Source: Candidatus Amulumruptor caecigallinarius
GTDB lineage: Bacteria; Bacteroidota; Bacteroidia; Bacteroidales; Muribaculaceae
Length of the DNA: 64,000 nt
Direction: 5' to 3'
Assembly: GCA_023665605.1 (NCBI GenBank)
Contig: JAMPDP010000001.1
Coordinates: 705,676 to 769,675 of the forward strand
This document shows, in pieces, positions 59,579-64,000 of the stretch. Below the pieces are notes generated by a model. That model worked only from the letters and a program-made list of their open reading frames with translations, was not told the origin of the DNA and made no database searches. Numbering within the stretch: the stretch's first letter is position 1; the number at the start of each line of letters is the position of its first letter. The position numbers and the translations under genes are program-made.

Positions 59579-60724
59579 ATGTCCAAGCCACAGCAACCCG
59601 TCACTGCCAACGCGCCTTACCGCATACTCGTGAGCGGCGGAGGCACCGGCGGCCACATATTTCCCGCGCTGGCCATTGCCAACGAGCTCAAGCGGCGCTA
59701 TCCCGACGCTGACATCCGCTTCGTGGGGGCCGCTGACCGCATGGAGATGGAGCGGGTGCCGGATGCCGGCTACCCCATCCAGGGACTTCCTGTGGCGGGC
59801 TTCGACCGCCGTCGTCTTTGGCGCAACTTCGGGGTGCTCCTCAAGCTGTGGCGCTCATCGCGCATGGCGCGCCGCATTGTCCGCGACTTCCACCCGGACA
59901 TCGCCATCGGCGTAGGGGGCTACGCCAGTGGCCCCACCCTCAAAGCGGCTCAGCAGGCGGGCATCCCCACTCTGCTGCAAGAGCAGAACTCCTACGCCGG
60001 TGTCACCAACAAGCTCCTGGCCAAAGGGGCCAAGCGTATATGCGTGGCCTATGACGGCATGGAGCGCTTCTTCCCCGCCGACAAGATTGTGAAGACCGGC
60101 AACCCCGTGCGTAAAGCCCTGATGGGGTGCACTCTCACTCCGGAGGAGGCGCGCGTGAAGCTCGGATTTCCCGCTGACGAGCCCCTTGTGGTAGTGGTGG
60201 GAGGCTCGCTGGGTGCCCGTAGCGTGAACAATGCAGTGTTTGCCGCCCTTGACCGCATCGAGGCCGCCGGAGCCAACATCCTGTGGCAGACCGGCAAGAT
60301 TTACATTGACGAGTTCCGCGCCAAGACCGCCGGACGCAAGCGGCTCCGCGTCGAGGCCTTCCTCCCCGATATGGCTACGGTCTACCGTGCCGCCACTTTC
60401 GTAATATCCCGAGCCGGGGCATCCACCATCAGCGAGCTTCAGGATCTCGGCGTGCCGGCAATCCTCATCCCCAGTGCCAATGTGGCTGAGGACCATCAGC
60501 GCAAGAACGCCCTCGCACTGGTGCAACGTGATGCCGCTGAGATGATTCTTGATGCCGATGCCACGGCACAGCTTGCCGACAAGGCTGTCGCGCTCCTCGC
60601 CGACCCGCAGCGCCGCGACCGTTATGCTGCCAACGTCAAGGCCATGGCCCTGACCCGCGCTGACGAGAAGATTGCGGATGCTGCCGTGGAACTAATCGAA
60701 GCTAACCGCCGTAACAACCCGTAA
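59579..60724 (+). CDS. murG: UDP-GlcNAc:lipid I GlcNAc transferase MurG
   Basis: A 381-residue GT28 glycosyltransferase making lipid II at the inner face of the membrane. The first glycine loop SGGGTGGHIFPALAIANEL is at 18-36, the second VVGGSLGARSVNNAV near 204-218, and the donor-binding ISRAGASTISELQDLGVPAILIPSA near 276-300. Complete. Lies between ftsW and murC as usual; 9 bases before murC. Confidence 0.97.
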   Translation: MSKPQQPVTANAPYRILVSGGGTGGHIFPALAIANELKRRYPDADIRFVGAADRMEMERVPDAGYPIQGLPVAGFDRRRLWRNFGVLLKLWRSSRMARRIVRDFHPDIAIGVGGYASGPTLKAAQQAGIPTLLQEQNSYAGVTNKLLAKGAKRICVAYDGMERFFPADKIVKTGNPVRKALMGCTLTPEEARVKLGFPADEPLVVVVGGSLGARSVNNAVFAALDRIEAAGANILWQTGKIYIDEFRAKTAGRKRLRVEAFLPDMATVYRAATFVISRAGASTISELQDLGVPAILIPSANVAEDHQRKNALALVQRDAAEMILDADATAQLADKAVALLADPQRRDRYAANVKAMALTRADEKIADAAVELIEANRRNNP

Positions 60725-60733
60725 ACCTCACCA

Positions 60734-62152
60734 ATGACTTCCACCATACAGAATTCCACCACCCTTCACATCAAGCCGAACGTATACTTCGTTGGTGCCG
60801 GAGGCATCGGTATGTCGGCTCTGGTGCGCTACTGCCTCTCCAAGGGGCACCGCGTGGGGGGCTATGACCGGGCAGACTCTCATCTGCTGCGGCAGCTCGC
60901 CGCGGAGGGTGCCGTCATCACCCTTGATGACAGTGCCGAGGCCATCCCCGCCGAGTTCCGCAATCCCGCTGACACGTTGGTGGTCTACACTCCCGCCGTA
61001 CCCGCATCGCACCCGGGACTGAGCTGGTTTCGCAACAACGGCTTTGAGGTGGTGAAGCGTGCCGAGCTCCTCGGCAAGATTACACGCTCGTCGCTCGGCA
61101 TATGCTTCGCCGGTACACATGGCAAGACCACCACGTCATCCATGGCCGCCCACATACTCCACTCATCGCCGGTGGGGTGCAATGCTTTTCTCGGAGGTAT
61201 TCTGCGCAACTATGACAGCAATCTGCTGCTGAGCCCAACATCCCCTTACAGCGTTATCGAGGCTGACGAGTTTGACCGTTCATTCCATCACCTCTCCCCC
61301 CACATCGCGGTTATCACAGCCACTGACCCCGACCATCTCGACATATATGGCACCGAGGAGGCCTATCTGGAGAGCTTCGCTCACTTCACCGAGCTTATCC
61401 GCCCGGGGGGTACGCTGATACTCCACACCGGCCTCAAGCTCAAGCCCCGTCCCGCCAAGGGGGTCAGGGTGTGGACCTACGGACGCTCCGAGGGCGACTT
61501 CCATGCCGCTAACATACGCCGCGACGCCGGCACTCTTACCTTCGACCTCGTCACCCCTCACGGCATCATCCGCGACCTGCGTCCGGGTGTGCCCGTCGAC
61601 ATCAATATCGACAACACTATTGCCGCCGTGGCCGGTGTCTACGCCACCGGGGCACTTGACATCACGGCCATGCGTGCCGCAGTGGAGAGCTTCCTCGGCC
61701 CCAAGCGACGCTTCGAGGTAGTCATGCGCGAGCCGGGGAGCAACGGGCGCGTCATCATCGACGACTATGCTCACCACCCTGACGAGATTCGCGCCGCCAT
61801 CACCTCGGTGAAGGCTCTCTATCCCGACCGCCGAGTGTCTGTGGTGTTCCAGCCTCACCTATACACCCGCACACGCGACTTCGCCCCGGAGTTTGCCGCA
61901 GCCCTCGACCTTGCCGATGATGTCACCCTCGTGGAGCTATATCCGGCCCGTGAGAAGCCCATCCCCGGCATCTCGGAACACACCATAGCCGCGCTGATGA
62001 AGAATCCGGCTCACGTCACCGTCACCAAGCCGGAGCTTGACGCGCGTCTCCGCAAGGGTGATTTCGACGTGCTCCTCAACGTCGGCGCCGGCGATGTCTC
62101 AGATATGCTCCCTCCCATTGCCGGCTATATCCTCTCACATCCGCGCCGCTGA
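60734..62152 (+). CDS. murC: UDP-MurNAc:L-alanine ligase
   Basis: A 472-residue Mur ligase that adds the first amino acid. VYFVGAGGIGMSALVRYCLSKGHRVGGYD near 17-45 is the UDP-binding loop, FAGTHGKTTTSSMAAHIL near 124-141 the ATP loop, EADEFDRSFHHLSP near 176, and DDYAHHPDEIRAAI near 338 the MurC-specific part. Complete. Confidence 0.97.
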   Translation: MTSTIQNSTTLHIKPNVYFVGAGGIGMSALVRYCLSKGHRVGGYDRADSHLLRQLAAEGAVITLDDSAEAIPAEFRNPADTLVVYTPAVPASHPGLSWFRNNGFEVVKRAELLGKITRSSLGICFAGTHGKTTTSSMAAHILHSSPVGCNAFLGGILRNYDSNLLLSPTSPYSVIEADEFDRSFHHLSPHIAVITATDPDHLDIYGTEEAYLESFAHFTELIRPGGTLILHTGLKLKPRPAKGVRVWTYGRSEGDFHAANIRRDAGTLTFDLVTPHGIIRDLRPGVPVDINIDNTIAAVAGVYATGALDITAMRAAVESFLGPKRRFEVVMREPGSNGRVIIDDYAHHPDEIRAAITSVKALYPDRRVSVVFQPHLYTRTRDFAPEFAAALDLADDVTLVELYPAREKPIPGISEHTIAALMKNPAHVTVTKPELDARLRKGDFDVLLNVGAGDVSDMLPPIAGYILSHPRR

Positions 62153-62176
62153 CCTCTCCCCATCACCAGTCGCTCT

Positions 62177-63121
62177 ATGAAGAAGCTCCGCTTACCCAGC
62201 ATCGCATGGTCACGCGTCACCCCCGTGCTGCTCACCATCCTGCTCACGGCGTATCTTGTGGTGGCCCTGCGTCTGACAGCTGCCATGGCTGCCGCTGACC
62301 CATGCACGGGTGTGGACATAGTGGTGCGCGACACCTCGGCGCACCCCTTCGTCACCCCCCGCGAGCTCAACCGCGACCTGGGCAACATCACTGTCACCGC
62401 CCTCCACCGGCCCCTCTCGCAGATTGACACTTACGCCATTGAGAGCCATCTGCGCGCCATTGATAAGGTGGAGACCGCCTCTGTGGTGAAGCGCACTGAC
62501 GGCCGATTGCTCATCGACGTGACACCCATGCGTCCGGTGGCACGCATATTCGACGGCGAACGCTCTTACTACATTAACAAGGATGGCAAGCGCATCACAG
62601 CCAATGCCCGTTACCACGTGGACGTCCCCGTGATTGTGGGCCGCTTTGACTTGCTGAATATGCCACCCGACAGCCTCCTGCCCCTGATGGACTTCATACA
62701 GAGTGACCCCACTTGGAGCGCGCTGGTTAGTACCGTCAAGGTCGACTCTCCACGCGACGTGCTGCTTGTGCCGGTGATTCGCGGCCATGTGGTGAATCTC
62801 GGCGACACCCGCTCGCTCCCTGACAAGTTTGAGCGGCTGCGCAAGTTCTACACCCGTGTGATGCCCCACACCGGTTGGAGCCGTTATGACACCATATCCC
62901 TCAAGTGGCGCGGGCAGGTGGTGGCCACTCGCACTCACAAGGGGCTTGGCGGCATCCCCGACATCAAGGAGGATATCGACGAAGCCGATGATGCCACCAC
63001 CATGCTCCCCACTGACGATGCCCTCGCCAAGAAGGAAGCAGCCAAGAAGGCCGCCGAAGCCAAGAAAGCAGCAGCCAAGGAAGCTGCTGAAGCGAACTCC
63101 CAACCCGTCCCCTCAAACTAA
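62177..63121 (+). CDS. ftsQ: Division protein FtsQ
   Basis: A 314-residue bitopic protein: short N terminus, one membrane helix (about 14-34), then a POTRA-like part (about 50-120, TPRELNRDLGNITVTALHRPLSQIDTYAIESHL) and a beta domain. It links FtsL/FtsB-type proteins to the divisome. The C terminus is a charged Ala/Lys/Glu tail (about 275-314) not needed in the core fold. Placed between murC and ftsA as in other Bacteroidota. Confidence 0.9.
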   Translation: MKKLRLPSIAWSRVTPVLLTILLTAYLVVALRLTAAMAAADPCTGVDIVVRDTSAHPFVTPRELNRDLGNITVTALHRPLSQIDTYAIESHLRAIDKVETASVVKRTDGRLLIDVTPMRPVARIFDGERSYYINKDGKRITANARYHVDVPVIVGRFDLLNMPPDSLLPLMDFIQSDPTWSALVSTVKVDSPRDVLLVPVIRGHVVNLGDTRSLPDKFERLRKFYTRVMPHTGWSRYDTISLKWRGQVVATRTHKGLGGIPDIKEDIDEADDATTMLPTDDALAKKEAAKKAAEAKKAAAKEAAEANSQPVPSN

Positions 63122-63159
63122 TACTCAACCACTCCACACATTCCCCCCTTTCATAAGCC

Positions 63160-64000
63160 ATGGAACCGAAATATGTCATAGCCCTCGAAATCGGCAGCTC
63201 CAAGATCAGGGGCGCCGCAGGCACCGTCAGCGACGACGGCATACTCACCGTGGTGGCTCTCGATGAGGAGCCGCTGATCGACTGCGTGCGCTACGGCTGC
63301 ATCCGCAATGTCGAGGAGGCCGCCAACCGCATCGGCCGCATTGTCCGCAAGCTCGAAAACAGGCTGCGTCCGCGACGCGTGCGCCACGTATATGTGTCGC
63401 TCGGCGGCATGACATTCTGTTCGGTTCCCGGCGACATATCGCGCCGCCTCCCCGAGGAGGAGGAGGTCACCGAAGGGCTGCTCGCAGACCTTCGCTCACA
63501 GGCCTTCGAGCTCCCCACCGGCGGACGCGAAGTGATTGATGTGGTGGAGGGGCGCTTCTTCATTGACCGCAACCAGACGCCTCAGCCCGTGGGCTCCTTC
63601 GGTCAGGACATCAAGGCGGAGTACAACCTGATAACCTGCCGCAACAAGGGGCGACAGATGATACAGCGCGTCATCAACGACCGGCTGCGCCTGGGCATCG
63701 CCGGCTACGTGGTACGCCAGCTCGCCGAGGCCGAACTCGTGCTCACCTCCGACGAGAAGAAGCTCGGATGCGTCCTCGTGGACTTCGGTGCGGAGACCAC
63801 AGCCGTGTCCATATACAAGAACGGCTACCTCAACTATTTCGCCACTCTCCCCCTGGGCTCGCGCAACATCACCCTCGACATCAGTCAGGCTCTCAACATC
63901 CTGGAGGAGCGTGCCGAGGAGTACAAGAAGATGGGCGGAAACGCTTCCACCGACCGACAGCCTCAGCGCTTCACTTCCGACGGCGTCAGCTACGATGACA
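63160..64000 (+). CDS. ftsA: Division protein FtsA, cut by the window end
   Basis: The first 280 codons of an actin-like ATPase; the frame is open to the last base. MEPKYVIALEIGSSKIRGAAG is the first phosphate-binding loop, CIRNVEEAANRIGRIVRKLE near 47 and VYVSLGGMTFCSVPGDISRRL near 75 lead into the SHS2/1C domain, and CVLVDFGAETTAVSIYKNGYL near 203 is the second phosphate loop. FtsA tethers FtsZ to the membrane. Loop 1 has Glu (E10) where Asp is usual. Confidence 0.93.
   Translation, partial: MEPKYVIALEIGSSKIRGAAGTVSDDGILTVVALDEEPLIDCVRYGCIRNVEEAANRIGRIVRKLENRLRPRRVRHVYVSLGGMTFCSVPGDISRRLPEEEEVTEGLLADLRSQAFELPTGGREVIDVVEGRFFIDRNQTPQPVGSFGQDIKAEYNLITCRNKGRQMIQRVINDRLRLGIAGYVVRQLAEAELVLTSDEKKLGCVLVDFGAETTAVSIYKNGYLNYFATLPLGSRNITLDISQALNILEERAEEYKKMGGNASTDRQPQRFTSDGVSYDD

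Overview
The window reads as a chromosomal segment of a GC-rich member of the Bacteroidota, most likely order Bacteroidales and quite possibly the gut family Muribaculaceae. Reasons: a full set of type IX secretion (T9SS) core genes, secreted proteins with T9SS C-terminal sorting domains, Bacteroides-type promoter elements (TTTG, 19-22 bp spacer, TAnnTTTG), a Bacteroidota-type division cluster, and split gcvPA/gcvPB genes. No phage or conjugative genes are seen. The family assignment is inference.

Layout. 1-62: 3' part of a tRNA-Leu(CAA) and its terminator. 209-8218: a PepSY-like secreted protein, then porT-porP-porK(gldK)-porL(gldL)-porM(gldM)-porN(gldN), the T9SS core. 8367-13806: two paralogous phosphatidylserine-decarboxylase-fold enzymes that resemble the fungal tryptophan decarboxylase PsiD, followed by a GadC-like amino acid antiporter and an MFS transporter. 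This looks like a pyruvoyl-type amino acid decarboxylase/antiporter system and is the most novel candidate in the window. 13949-18372: a DUF2156 protein, a repeat relic and possible small RNA, a redox-dead thioredoxin-like lipoprotein, a histidine phosphatase and a YafQ-type toxin-antitoxin pair. 18601-24879: a 2092-residue T9SS cargo protein with a long leader. 24880-26746: repeat-rich DNA built around an IS200-like REP-associated transposase flanked by inverted hairpin repeats. 26747-29051: an AraC regulator and a glycosyltransferase.

29336-35798: lplA-gcvT-gcvH-gcvPA-gcvPB-lpd, a lipoate ligase joined to the whole glycine cleavage system. 35788-37361 (minus): znuC and znuA without a permease. 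37496-37628: a MITE-like element. 37681-38697: a glycosyltransferase. 38660-45179 (minus): trmB, mrp, argS, a BAX-inhibitor-like protein, a phosphopantetheinyl transferase, an epimerase and a small membrane protein. 45245-48085 (minus): a leucine-rich-repeat T9SS cargo and aspC. 48295-50059: housekeeping psd-pssA and a DUF4834 protein. 50381-64000: division and cell wall cluster rsmH-ftsL-ftsI-murE-mraY-murD-ftsW-murG-murC-ftsQ-ftsA, cut off inside ftsA.

How parts fit: the T9SS core would export the two CTD-bearing proteins encoded here; lplA plus lpd supply lipoylation and reoxidation of GcvH; pssA-psd makes phosphatidylethanolamine, which leaves the two extra PSD-fold proteins free for another substrate. 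Several genes (transposase, GT4, lplA, znuA, GT2) have the -7 element only 4-6 bases before the start codon, which suggests leaderless transcripts.
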